Source: DTU015 sp964641455
Lineage (GTDB): Bacteria; Bacillota; Sulfobacillia; Fermentithermobacillales; Fermentithermobacillaceae
NCBI GenBank assembly: GCA_964641455.1
Contig: CAZXLH010000002.1
Coordinates: 1 to 64,000, forward strand
Length of the DNA stretch: 64,000 nt
Direction of reading: 5' to 3'
In this document: positions 1 through 8,322 of the stretch, one piece after another
Layout: each line of letters starts with the position of its first letter
Position numbering within the stretch: the first letter of the stretch is position 1
Made by a program: the position numbers and the translations under genes
The notes under the pieces: generated by a model
Database searches by the model: none
What the model was told of the DNA's origin: nothing
What the model saw: the letters and a program-made list of their open reading frames with translations, nothing else

Positions 1-1
1 C

Positions 2-139
2 CCGGATGTTCTTGAACTACCTGGAACTTGTATTACAATTCCAATGCCAGGAGCGGCTGAATCTCTAAATGTGGCAATGGCATGCAGTGCATTGCTCTAT
101 GAAACTGTAAGACAAAGAATAATGGCAGGCGATATTTGA
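2..139 (+). CDS. SpoU/TrmH-family RNA methyltransferase, C-terminal fragment
   Basis: Only the last 45 codons are in the window; the gene begins upstream. The readable tail contains the SpoU motif 3 region IPMPGAAESLNVAMACS, which forms part of the knotted S-adenosylmethionine site in SPOUT-class 2'-O-ribose methyltransferases acting on 23S rRNA or tRNA. In Bacillus-type genomes an rRNA methyltransferase of this family (YsgA) lies immediately upstream of pheST, which matches the order here. The exact rRNA or tRNA target cannot be told from the tail. The stop overlaps the -35 region of the next promoter. Confidence 0.85.
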   Translation, partial: PDVLELPGTCITIPMPGAAESLNVAMACSALLYETVRQRIMAGDI

Positions 140-163
140 GGTCCAGTGCACTCATGGTATAAT
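136..163 (+). promoter_or_regulatory. SigA-type promoter with extended -10
   Basis: TTGAGG at 136-141 and TATAAT at 158-163 are separated by 16 bases, and TGG directly precedes the -10, giving an extended -10 element (TGGTATAAT). It would drive the small YqzL-like ORF at 192 and could read into the pheST T-box leader. The same TGGTATAAT string recurs at the tyrS and class A PBP promoters in this window. Confidence 0.7.
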
Positions 164-191
164 AAGCGAAAGAGTGAGGGAAAGCGGGGGG

Positions 192-317
192 TTGACCACG
201 GATATCAAAGATGTGTTTTGGTCAATCTTTGAGATGACCGGATCGATAACGGCTTACCTGCTTTACCGTTATTATTCGGACATCGATACAACAACGCGAG
301 AACCTGAGGTCCGGTAA
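192..317 (+). CDS. YqzL-like small protein
   Basis: A 41-residue ORF with a TTG start, preceded by purine-rich GAGGG at about 176-180 and a G-run directly before the start. The middle reads DVFWSIFEMTGSITAYLLYR, which closely resembles the YqzL family of very short Bacillota proteins (a W-x-x-F-x-x-T-G-x-I-x-x-Y-L-L pattern). No function is established for the family that I can state with confidence. It sits between an RNA methyltransferase and the Phe T-box, downstream of a good promoter. The conserved pattern rather than length supports it as real; the exact start is less certain. Confidence 0.7.
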   Translation: MTTDIKDVFWSIFEMTGSITAYLLYRYYSDIDTTTREPEVR

Positions 318-342
318 TCAAGTTATGGGCCTAATATTGTAC

Positions 343-571
343 GGCAATGAAGGAGAACGTGGATCAGTAATTTGGACAGAGAGGGGAAACTTTAGCTGAG
401 AACTTCCCTGCAAAACCACTGATCGAATTCGCTCCGGAGTCACCGGGTTGAACTAACAGTAGGCCTGGCGTATCTTTACGTTACAAAGAATGAAAGTGGG
501 CCAAGAAAGAGGCCAAACTTGGTGGTACCGCGGAGGCCAGTGCTTTCGTCCGAAAGGGCGGAAGCATTTTT
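343..571 (+). promoter_or_regulatory. T-box riboswitch, phenylalanine specifier (UUC)
   Basis: The leader of pheST carries the T-box core GGTGGTACCGCGG at 521-533, followed by a terminator hairpin at 541-571. A stem I can be drawn: GGAG 352-355 pairs with CTCC 432-435, and GATCAGT 362-368 pairs with ACTGATC 418-424. The internal loop between these helices holds TTC at 428-430, a Phe codon, as expected for a phenylalanyl-tRNA synthetase operon. T-boxes bind uncharged cognate tRNA and switch between terminator and antiterminator. The 5' boundary is approximate. This occupies most of the roughly 350-base gap before pheS. Confidence 0.93.
541..571 (+). terminator. T-box regulatory terminator
   Basis: An 11-bp stem (TGCTTTCGTCC with GGGCGGAAGCA, two G-U pairs), GAAA loop, then a T run. 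It competes with the antiterminator formed by the T-box sequence at 521-533. Confidence 0.85.
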
Positions 572-613
572 ATTTGATTTGGTTTATCATGCAAACCCAC
601 AATAAGACATACG

Positions 614-666
614 AAGGGAGGAAAAGCGCATGACTTAATTATTAGAAGTCTGCGCCCTTTAAAATG
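614..666 (+). promoter_or_regulatory. pheS translation initiation region with hairpin between Shine-Dalgarno and AUG
   Basis: A strong Shine-Dalgarno AAGGGAGG lies at 614-621, but the pheS ATG is at 664, much too far for normal initiation. Between them GCGCA-T-GACTT (626-636) pairs with AAGTCTGCGC (646-655): a 10-bp stem with one bulged T and a 9-base loop. Folding leaves about 5 bases before and 8 bases after the stem, so the effective SD-AUG distance becomes about 13. The 5' arm also contains ATG ACT TAA (630-638), a possible two-codon leader ORF using the same SD. Confidence 0.55.
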
Positions 667-1698
667 AAGTATGATTTGGCTGAAATTGAATCGCGTATTC
701 TTGAGGAAATACGCAAAGTGTCAACGAGCGAGAAACTTGACTCTGTCCGGGTTAAGTATCTTGGGAAAAAAGGGGAGATATCTTTTCTGCTCAAACAAAT
801 CGGAACATTGGCTCCAACGGAAAGGCCGGAGTTTGGCAAGTCTGTAAACGCTTTGAGGGAAAAAATATCAGAAGCTATCCTTGCCAAAAAGGAAGAAATG
901 GATCAACTGGCTCTCAAAGCAGCTCTTGATAAAGAAACAATTGATGTTACGTTGCCAGGCGAAGTTTATCAAGTAGGAGGGCTTCACCCTTTGACAAGGT
1001 CGCTGCGCGACGTGGTTTCAATCTTTGCAGGTTTGGGTTTTACTGTCTATGAGAGCCGCGAGACTGAGACTGACGAAATGAATTTTGTGAAACTCAATAT
1101 TGCTCCTGGGCACCCTGCAAGAGATATGCAAGAGACCTTTTACATTACCGATAATACTTTGCTGAGAACTCATACGTCTCCAGGACAGATACGGGGTATG
1201 TTATCGCTTAAAGGAAAATTACCTGTGCGTTTTATAGTTCCTGGCAGGGTCTACAGGCGAGATCCTACCGATGCATCACACCATCCTGTGTTTCACCAGG
1301 TTGAAGGGCTGGCTCTTGACGTTGATGTTACTTTTCAGGAGCTTAAGGGGGTTCTATCGACCTTTGTGAAGAAGTTTTTCGGGCAGGAGGTATCTACGCG
1401 GCTAAGGCCCAGTTACTTTCCGTTTACTGAGCCCTCATGTGAAGTAGATATATCTTGCCTGTTCTGTGAAAGGGCAGGATGTTCAGTATGTGGAGGTTCA
1501 GGATACTTAGAGGTGGCAGGTGCAGGCATGGTTCATCCTGACGTTATCAAAAACGGAGGGTACGATCCTGATAAGGTAACCGGATTTGCTTTTGGTTTCG
1601 GGTTGGATAGACTGGCCATGCTTAAATACGGAATTGATGACATACGCCATCTTTATGGTAACGACAAAAGGTTCTTGTCGCAGTTTCGGGGACTTTAG
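664..1698 (+). CDS. pheS: phenylalanyl-tRNA synthetase alpha subunit
   Basis: Catalytic subunit of the (alpha-beta)2 enzyme that charges tRNA-Phe in the cytoplasm. The 344-residue length is normal. The N-terminal coiled-coil region (residues about 1-85) contains VRVKYLGKKGEIS. Class II synthetase motifs follow: motif 2 around RVYRRDPTDASHHPVFHQ, and motif 3 as GFAFGFGLDRLAMLKYGIDD near the C-terminus. A CxxC-rich insert (CLFCERAGCSVCGGSG, about residues 265-285) is seen in many Bacillota PheS. ATG 664 is the only start consistent with family N-termini, since an in-frame stop lies at 643. No SD sits at normal distance; see the hairpin entry. It is followed by pheT after 34 bases and is controlled by the upstream Phe T-box. 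Confidence 0.97.
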   Translation: MKYDLAEIESRILEEIRKVSTSEKLDSVRVKYLGKKGEISFLLKQIGTLAPTERPEFGKSVNALREKISEAILAKKEEMDQLALKAALDKETIDVTLPGEVYQVGGLHPLTRSLRDVVSIFAGLGFTVYESRETETDEMNFVKLNIAPGHPARDMQETFYITDNTLLRTHTSPGQIRGMLSLKGKLPVRFIVPGRVYRRDPTDASHHPVFHQVEGLALDVDVTFQELKGVLSTFVKKFFGQEVSTRLRPSYFPFTEPSCEVDISCLFCERAGCSVCGGSGYLEVAGAGMVHPDVIKNGGYDPDKVTGFAFGFGLDRLAMLKYGIDDIRHLYGNDKRFLSQFRGL

Positions 1699-1732
1699 CC
1701 TATTTGACGATGACTAGGAGGCATGAATTGGT

Positions 1733-4180
1733 ATGAAAGTACCGTGGACGTGGCTTAACGAATATGTAGACCTGCCATGGGGCCCTGAGGAGACAGCTCG
1801 CCGCTTGACCATGACAGGTGTTAATGTAGAATCGCTTTCGTATGAAGAACTTGAAGTTTCATCGGTTGTCTCGGCAAAGATACTGGAAGTAACTTCTCAC
1901 CCCGAAAAACCGGGGCAGAAAGTTGGTATCCTTGATGCAGGAACTGAGAAACTGAAAATAGTCAGTGGAGCTCCCGGCTTCAAAGAAGGCAATGTTACAC
2001 TGGTTGCAAAGCCAGGTGCCTGCCTTCCCGGAGGAGTAAAAATCGGCCCTAAGGATTTTGACGGGGTTGTTTCACAGGGAATGGTTATTTGCACCAATGA
2101 GCTGTTGACAGGCCAACCCCCAAGGCCTTTTGAAGATATTGTTATTTTGCCTGACGATACGGTTCTTGGGGCCAATGCACAGCAATTGTTCCAACTGGAT
2201 GACTGGGTGCTGGAACTTGAATTAACCGTTAACTATTCCCATTGCTTGGGGATTTTGGGCGTAGCCATAGAAATTTCGGCGCTGGCAAAAACACCTCTTC
2301 GGTTACCTTACGTGCTTGATAAGTGGAATTGGGCAGGGGCCTATGGCAGCACAGAGCCTGAGGACAATCGTTTTGAGTTGCCCGATGTTAAGATAAGCCT
2401 TCCGAGGCAGGATCTTTGCCCAAGGTATGTAGGAAAGCTAATGCAAGATGTCAAGTTTGGCTATTCTCCCGTAAACCTGGAAAGACGGCTTTATCTGGCA
2501 GGCCAAAGGCCTCTCAATTTGATTGTTGATGTAACCAACTATTGTATGCTGGAGACAGGCCAACCCCTTCACGCGTTTGATGCCGGCAAGATAGCCGGGG
2601 ATGTGATAACAGTGAGGCCTTCCAGGCCAGGAGAAACCTTGGTTACCCTCGATGACGGAGAAAGGGTTTTACCTGAAAATACCATCGTAATTACCGATGA
2701 ATCAGGGCCTATTGCTGTTGCGGGAATAATGGGCGGCAAGGCTACAGAAATTACAGAAACAACCCGGAATGTTCTTATTGAGTCTGCGTATTTTGCACCC
2801 CTTAAAGTGAGGATTGCATCTCAGAAACTGAAGTTACGGACAGAGGCTGCACTTCGATTCGAAAAAGGAGTTGATCCAACTGCTCAAGCAGCAGTAGCTG
2901 AACGGGCGGCAAATTTGGTCACTCAACTGTCAGGTGCGAGGGCTGTTTCCGGTTATGCTGAAACCAACTATTTGGAACCTGAGGCAAGGCGAATTTTGCT
3001 GCACATGAGCACTGTGGAGAAGTTGCTTGGCACGGCTTTTTCAATTGAGACATGCCGTGAACTTCTCGAGGGAATCAATTTCAAAGTTGAAAAAGCCAAT
3101 ACAGGCTCAAGTTCAATATCCGTTGTAGTGCCTCCCAGGCGTGTGGACATAAAGGCAGAAGTTGATCTGGTCGAGGAAATAGCAAGGCATTATGGATACG
3201 ATCGGCTAGGAGCCCGGGATTTATCGAAGGCTGTGCCCGGAGGTATTACCGATCCTGAGAAACTGTACAAGCAGAAAATAAGCGATATGCTTGTATCTTT
3301 GGGAGGGCTAGAGAGTGTGACCAACTCCCTTCTTGGGCCTGAGGATCTCCTAATACTCGGGTGGGAACCGGATGATCCCAGAGGAAATCCTGTACGCCTG
3401 CTAAATCCTTTATCATCTCACGAATCAGTCCTAAGAACAAGCCTCTTGCCCGGGCTCACAAAAGTAGCGGCTGCAAATCACAGGTCCGGTATTTCAGGTA
3501 TGTTCATATGGGAAATAGGAAGGGTGTTTTTTCCATCAGCCGGTGAACTTCCTATTGAAGCAGAGCAAATAGCACTTCTTTCTTATGGTGCTCTTACTCC
3601 TTCTACATGGTTACGTGGTTCTGACGAATCCGGCTTTTTTCAGATGAAGGGAATTGTTTCAAGCCTTTTGGATTTGCTGGGAATTGACAATGTCAAATAT
3701 TTGCCTCAAGCCGGTATGCCATTTCATCCAGGAAGATCTGCAAGGATTATGGCTAACATGTCTGCTATAGGTGAGATTGGAGAATTACATCCGGTGTGTC
3801 TGAAGAAACTGGATATACCTTCCCCGGTAACAGTGTCTTGGCTTTCACTTGACGGACTAATGCCAATAATGAGGGAAGCACAGTATGAGCCTGTTTCCAG
3901 GTTCATGTCTGTTGAACGAGACCTGGCAGTGGTTGTGCGCGAGGATGTGCCTGCCGGTGATGTGATCGACGCTATTTGGGAAACCGGTAGCAATCTGGCC
4001 TCGGTGACTTTATTTGACATATGGGCAAAACCGCCTGTGCCTTTGAATCACAAAAGTTTGGCTATAAGGCTTGTATACCAACCGCTGGATGAGACGTTAA
4101 CAGAAGAGGATTTGGCAGCGGACAGGGAAAGAATCTTGGACAGGTTGAACAAAGATTTTGAAGCAGTGTTGAGGACTTAG
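1733..4180 (+). CDS. pheT: phenylalanyl-tRNA synthetase beta subunit
   Basis: Partner of PheS, responsible for tRNA binding and editing. At 815 residues it is full length. In order: the N-terminal tRNA-binding OB fold (about 39-150), the B3/B4 editing domain (about 215-390), the B5 domain (about 410-485, with RRVDIKAEVDLVEEIARHYG), the catalytic-core-like domain (about 500-700), and the C-terminal ferredoxin-fold anticodon-binding domain (about 720-815, starting YEPVSRFMSVERDLAVVV). The ATG is preceded by AGGAGG at 1716-1721. The stop TAG directly abuts the ATG of polX (no gap), so the two are probably translationally coupled. Confidence 0.97.
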   Translation: MKVPWTWLNEYVDLPWGPEETARRLTMTGVNVESLSYEELEVSSVVSAKILEVTSHPEKPGQKVGILDAGTEKLKIVSGAPGFKEGNVTLVAKPGACLPGGVKIGPKDFDGVVSQGMVICTNELLTGQPPRPFEDIVILPDDTVLGANAQQLFQLDDWVLELELTVNYSHCLGILGVAIEISALAKTPLRLPYVLDKWNWAGAYGSTEPEDNRFELPDVKISLPRQDLCPRYVGKLMQDVKFGYSPVNLERRLYLAGQRPLNLIVDVTNYCMLETGQPLHAFDAGKIAGDVITVRPSRPGETLVTLDDGERVLPENTIVITDESGPIAVAGIMGGKATEITETTRNVLIESAYFAPLKVRIASQKLKLRTEAALRFEKGVDPTAQAAVAERAANLVTQLSGARAVSGYAETNYLEPEARRILLHMSTVEKLLGTAFSIETCRELLEGINFKVEKANTGSSSISVVVPPRRVDIKAEVDLVEEIARHYGYDRLGARDLSKAVPGGITDPEKLYKQKISDMLVSLGGLESVTNSLLGPEDLLILGWEPDDPRGNPVRLLNPLSSHESVLRTSLLPGLTKVAAANHRSGISGMFIWEIGRVFFPSAGELPIEAEQIALLSYGALTPSTWLRGSDESGFFQMKGIVSSLLDLLGIDNVKYLPQAGMPFHPGRSARIMANMSAIGEIGELHPVCLKKLDIPSPVTVSWLSLDGLMPIMREAQYEPVSRFMSVERDLAVVVREDVPAGDVIDAIWETGSNLASVTLFDIWAKPPVPLNHKSLAIRLVYQPLDETLTEEDLAADRERILDRLNKDFEAVLRT

Positions 4181-5914
4181 ATGCATAAATACGAAGTAGC
4201 CCATATTTTAAGGACAATTGCCTCGCTTCTCAGAATAAAGGGAGAGCAAGTGTTCAAGGTAAGAGCTTATGAAAAGGCAGCCCATACCATTGCGCACGGT
4301 GACTTTGATCTTGAAGTGCTTACTCGTGAGCATCGCCTTAAAGAGGTGCCCGGAATCGGCAGAACTCTTGAATCTGAGATACATGAGATTATGACGGCCG
4401 GGCGTTCTTCCTATCTGGAAGAACTGGCTAAGGAGGTTCCCGTTGGTTTGCTGGACTTGGTCAAAGTACCGGGTATAGGGCCAAAAACTGCAAGAACTCT
4501 CTACGAGTTTTTGGGGATATCTGACCTAGATGCTCTCGAAAGCGCAGTCGAGACTAACATGTTACAGAAAGTGCCCGGTTTAGGCCCCAAGCGTGAAGCG
4601 CTTATTGGCCAGGGGCTTAAGGAAATCAAGAAGTATTCCGGACGGATAACCCTTGGGTTGGCTTTGCCTACAGCCAATAACCTTGTTCGCTTATTCTCCC
4701 AAAACGGGATTCGCGGAACATTGGTAGGGGAAGTCACGAGAACGCTTAGTACTGTTTCTTCTATAGAAATTTTGCTTGAAGCCCAAAGTGCTAAGCAGCT
4801 GGTTGAACATGTATCAACCAATTGGATTGGAACCTTCAGTTCCGAAGAGTTATGGAATCGGGCCTGGAGCGGGAAGCAAGGCGCATTCGTGTTTACTACT
4901 AACCTGGGGATTCCGCTTAAAGTACATGTGGCTCCAAAAGCTCAATTTGGTTTAAGGTCAATTCTGCTTACAGGCCCTTGTATGTTTTCCAACTGGATAG
5001 CAGAGTTTGCTAAATCCAAGGGGTATGCTTTCGAATCTGAAGGTTTTATCAAAGGTGGCACAAGAGTGCCTGCTACATCTGAAGCGGAAGTATTTGAAAC
5101 TTTAGGTATTGGGTTTGTTCCGGCAGAGGTGCGTCACCGGAAAAACTTCTTGGAAAAGGCAATTTGCAATGCGGAAATCCGTCTTGTTGAGCTTTCTGAC
5201 ATCCAAGGTGACCTGCATCTTCACACAACTTGGTCTGATGGGCTTGGCAATATTGAACAGATGGCCAGGAAAGCCATTGAATTGGGCTATTCATACATAG
5301 CAATTACTGATCATGCAACTAGGATCAAGGTGATTGATGGGCTTAATCCTGTTAAGATAAAGGCCCAACTTGATGAGATAAGCAAAATAGCCGGGAAATA
5401 TCCAGAGATACAGATTCTTTCAGGTGTGGAAGTAGACATTCTCAAAGACGGAAGCCTGGCACTATCTGATGATTTGCTGTCCAAGATGGATATTGTAGTA
5501 GCTTCAGTCCACCAGGATATACGAGGTTCCGATGACAGTGTTGTCAAACGGCTGATAAGAGCGGTAAATAACCCTCATGTAGATATTATCGGCCATCCGA
5601 CAGGAAGGCTAATAGGGCGCAGGCCTGGAACTTCAGAGGGTTTCGACGAACTCTTTAAGGTAGCCGCTGCTAACAGTACTGTTTTAGAGATCAACGCATC
5701 GCCTGATCGGCTGGATTTAAATGAACAACTTGCGCAAACCGCGAGTGCGTGTGGGGCACGGCTTGCCGTTTGCACAGATGCTCACAGCCCTGCCGGAATG
5801 GATGACATGGTTTTCGGAATTGCTTCTTCGGCAAGAAGGGCAGGGCTCACTTCAGAAGCAATTATTAACACGCAACCTCTTGATGACTGGTTTCCAATAA
5901 AGAAGAGTCTGTAG
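4181..5914 (+). CDS. polX: PolX-type protein: HhH, degenerate polymerase X core, PHP domain
   Basis: A 577-residue protein with bacterial PolX architecture: N-terminal helix-hairpin-helix 8-kDa-type region (about 1-150), family X nucleotidyltransferase core (about 155-320) and a C-terminal PHP phosphoesterase (about 340-577). PHP metal ligands look intact: DLHLHTTWSDG from residue 344, ITDHA, GVEVD, SVHQ, GHPTGR and TDAHSP. The polymerase core does not: where family members have a DxD pair (GDID) this reads VSSIEI at 192-197, and the third Asp (VDLRVV in relatives) aligns with Lys247 in LKVHVAP. I infer it keeps the PHP nuclease/phosphoesterase role in base-excision repair but not nucleotide addition. 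PheT-polX-mutS2 order resembles Bacillus, where polX also lies between pheT and mutS2. Confidence 0.88.
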   Translation: MHKYEVAHILRTIASLLRIKGEQVFKVRAYEKAAHTIAHGDFDLEVLTREHRLKEVPGIGRTLESEIHEIMTAGRSSYLEELAKEVPVGLLDLVKVPGIGPKTARTLYEFLGISDLDALESAVETNMLQKVPGLGPKREALIGQGLKEIKKYSGRITLGLALPTANNLVRLFSQNGIRGTLVGEVTRTLSTVSSIEILLEAQSAKQLVEHVSTNWIGTFSSEELWNRAWSGKQGAFVFTTNLGIPLKVHVAPKAQFGLRSILLTGPCMFSNWIAEFAKSKGYAFESEGFIKGGTRVPATSEAEVFETLGIGFVPAEVRHRKNFLEKAICNAEIRLVELSDIQGDLHLHTTWSDGLGNIEQMARKAIELGYSYIAITDHATRIKVIDGLNPVKIKAQLDEISKIAGKYPEIQILSGVEVDILKDGSLALSDDLLSKMDIVVASVHQDIRGSDDSVVKRLIRAVNNPHVDIIGHPTGRLIGRRPGTSEGFDELFKVAAANSTVLEINASPDRLDLNEQLAQTASACGARLAVCTDAHSPAGMDDMVFGIASSARRAGLTSEAIINTQPLDDWFPIKKSL

Positions 5915-5931
5915 AAAGAAATAGCCTACAT

Positions 5932-5978
5932 ATACGCCAGGGCAAGCAATCCCGCCATGCCTTGGCGTATTTCATTTT
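5932..5978 (+). terminator. Rho-independent terminator after pheST-polX
   Basis: A 13-bp stem with one G-U pair (ATACGCCAGGGCA at 5932-5944 with TGCCTTGGCGTAT at 5958-5970), a 13-base loop and the T-rich TTTCATTTT. It ends the pheS-pheT-polX unit. Confidence 0.8.
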
Positions 5979-6160
5979 GGCTGAGGGATTTGAGTTTGGA
6001 TCAAACATAAAAAGGCGCTTGTACTTCTACCCAGGGATTATGCTTAAGGTACACGGTGTCAAGGATAAGGATATTGATTCTTGTGCTTGCGCTCATAATT
6101 TAAAGGGTAACCTCATATTTTACTTGGGAATCTACTTGTAAAGCAGAGGAGTGTCCTGCT

Positions 6161-7114
6161 TTGTTCGGTAGCAAAAAAACTAATTGGAGACTGTCTATCT
6201 TTTTGCTGTTTTTGCTGGTTGTTTCCCTCTTGTTTGCATTGGGAATGAAAACTCAGGTTCCGTCAGCCCTGCAGTATCATGAAACAGATGAACCTCTTGT
6301 GCCTCGTAGCCCACCTCAAAGGCGGCATGATGTGCATGAACTCAAGACGCGTTTAACGCAACTGGGTTTCTATACAGGCCCAATTGATGAAATTTACGAT
6401 GAGGAAACAGTAAAAGCCGTAAAGCAATTTCAAGAAAGCTACTGGCTGGATCCTACCGGGGTAGTAGACCAACCTACATGGAAAGCGCTTGCTTTTGGGG
6501 TTTCCAGGCCAAGCCGTCCTGTTTCCAAGGAGTTACCTGAAGGAGAAATTTACCTTCAGGTAAACACCGAAACCGCCCAGTTGACAGTATGGGTTGGCGA
6601 TGCCTTGTGGAAAACCTATCCGGTAGCGGTAGGTAAATGGGCAACTTTGACTCCCGTAGGCGAGTGGAAAATAGTAGACAAGGGTTTTGAGACCGGAGGC
6701 GCTTTTGGGACCAGATGGATGGCGCTTGATGTGCCATGGGGAGGATACGGGATTCACGGAACTAACAGGCCGTGGTCCATTGGCACCTATGCAAGTTTGG
6801 GCTGTGTGAGAATGTTCAATGAGGACATTGAAGAATTATTTGACATAGTTTCAATAGGAACAAAGGTTAGGATTTTGGGGTACAGGCCGTCTTTGGATTT
6901 TGGGAGGCCGTTTGGCCCCGGGACCATAGGGCCGGAAGTAGTGAGGCTTCAGGAAGCGTTACGTGAGTTTGGGTTTGATCCGGGGCCAAGCGATGGGAGG
7001 TATGGGCCCAACACTGCGCTGGCAGTTCAGGAAATAAGCGAGGTCTTTGGGTTGGGAAGGCAAGAGTGGGCATCAATCGATGTATTCGTGCTTTTGCAGG
7101 TTGAAGGACAGTAG
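6161..7114 (+). CDS. L,D-transpeptidase (YkuD) with two peptidoglycan-binding domains
   Basis: A 317-residue exported cell-wall enzyme. A membrane anchor or signal (residues about 10-28) is followed by a PG_binding_1 domain (about 48-105), a YkuD catalytic domain (about 128-240) and a second PG-binding repeat (about 250-315). The catalytic signature is IHGTNRPWSIG...SLGCVRM, with the nucleophilic Cys in SxGCVRM. Family members cross-link peptidoglycan 3-3 or attach proteins; in spore formers several act on spore cortex or the cell wall. The TTG start at 6161 has GAGGAG about 9 bases upstream. It probably forms a unit with the next gene (11-base gap). Confidence 0.88.
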   Translation: MFGSKKTNWRLSIFLLFLLVVSLLFALGMKTQVPSALQYHETDEPLVPRSPPQRRHDVHELKTRLTQLGFYTGPIDEIYDEETVKAVKQFQESYWLDPTGVVDQPTWKALAFGVSRPSRPVSKELPEGEIYLQVNTETAQLTVWVGDALWKTYPVAVGKWATLTPVGEWKIVDKGFETGGAFGTRWMALDVPWGGYGIHGTNRPWSIGTYASLGCVRMFNEDIEELFDIVSIGTKVRILGYRPSLDFGRPFGPGTIGPEVVRLQEALREFGFDPGPSDGRYGPNTALAVQEISEVFGLGRQEWASIDVFVLLQVEGQ

Positions 7115-7125
7115 GAGGGGAAGCT

Positions 7126-8253
7126 GTGAATAGAAAGGTTTTTGTAATGGCGGTACTTGTATTGGTTTTGTGCTTTGGTTGTAAAAGCCAAAGCCAACCT
7201 CCTTCTGAAGTTTCTGTTTATGACATAAAACTCGTGGTTTGGGATACAAGAGAACCTCATCTTCCAGGTGCGTTTCCTTATTCGGAACTGTTGGCCAACA
7301 CGGTAGAAAGTTTTACCGAGGAGCATGGCATAGAAGTAGCAATCGAGCATAAGTCCAGGCAAGAAATTGAAGACCTTCTTTTAGGCAATTACCAAGGGGA
7401 CCCTCCTTGTGTTGTGTATTCTGCTGAATGGCCTTTTGTAAGTGAATCTATGCAGGATTTGACCGAAATTGTTTGTTCAGATGATTATTTGGAAGCTGCT
7501 TTATCATACTGGACGCACAATGGCAAACTAATGGGCGTTCCATCGTATGTTCACTGGTTGTGTTTGGCAAAGAAAATATCGGATTCCGCCGATTCACAAG
7601 ACCGTATGGGTTATTTGCTGACTGCTCCGGGTTTTTTGCATTCGGTGCTCGATTATCAACATGATGGATGGGCCTTTGAGAACATATGTAATTACATTGA
7701 TTGGGTCAAGGATACCTACGCGCCCTGCTGCAATGATGTTTTGGATATGTGGGAACAATACGAAATTAATATGCTATGTCCTGTTACTCCTCATCTTTTT
7801 AAATGGCTAAAGCTGACTCAGGAAGGTTCAGGCCCTCAGATGTTGCCCATTCCAAATCCCCAGGGTGAGCCTCGGTTCCACTTTACTGTTCCGGGTTATG
7901 TAGTCTTGGCCAAAAACCATGAGCAAGCCAAGTACGCAGTTATGCTTGCAAGCGCTCTTGCGGCAAACAGAGGAAGGTGGGCTGCTCGTGCCATTGGCGG
8001 CGTACCTGCTGCCCACCAAGATGTGCCGGTTTTTCACCTGGAAAGTGGATTTAGCCGGGAAGAAAGAACGGCTCTTTTGGTCGGGTTCAAGAATTCCGGT
8101 GCTTACGTAGTTGACCGGATAGAATTCAACAGTAGGAATAACATACGAACCACCATTACTCCTGCAATTGGCAAGTACTTGTCGGGGAAAACAAATCGCA
8201 GGGAGTTTGAGGAGAGCATTCGTTTTGGGATGAAAGGCCATACTAATCAATAG
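7126..8253 (+). CDS. extracellular solute-binding-like lipoprotein (orphan)
   Basis: A 375-residue lipoprotein. The N-terminus is a lipoprotein signal (hydrophobic residues 5-17, lipobox LCFGC with Cys19). The mature part resembles family 1 solute-binding proteins of carbohydrate ABC transporters: an early VVWDTRE strand, a middle segment with GKLMGVPSYVH, and a late HFTVPGYVVLAKNHEQAKYAVMLA-type region cut here into shorter pieces. No permease or ATPase gene is nearby, so the ligand and partner are unknown; it may be a sensory or scavenging lipoprotein. The GTG start has AGGAGGGG about 6 bases upstream. Family assignment is by pattern only. Confidence 0.65.
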   Translation: MNRKVFVMAVLVLVLCFGCKSQSQPPSEVSVYDIKLVVWDTREPHLPGAFPYSELLANTVESFTEEHGIEVAIEHKSRQEIEDLLLGNYQGDPPCVVYSAEWPFVSESMQDLTEIVCSDDYLEAALSYWTHNGKLMGVPSYVHWLCLAKKISDSADSQDRMGYLLTAPGFLHSVLDYQHDGWAFENICNYIDWVKDTYAPCCNDVLDMWEQYEINMLCPVTPHLFKWLKLTQEGSGPQMLPIPNPQGEPRFHFTVPGYVVLAKNHEQAKYAVMLASALAANRGRWAARAIGGVPAAHQDVPVFHLESGFSREERTALLVGFKNSGAYVVDRIEFNSRNNIRTTITPAIGKYLSGKTNRREFEESIRFGMKGHTNQ

Positions 8254-8322
8254 ATCATGCAAAGTTCATACAGAGCAACTCGAAAATATCGGCGGCTGAT
8301 CGTGTCTTGGAGGTAGATATGT

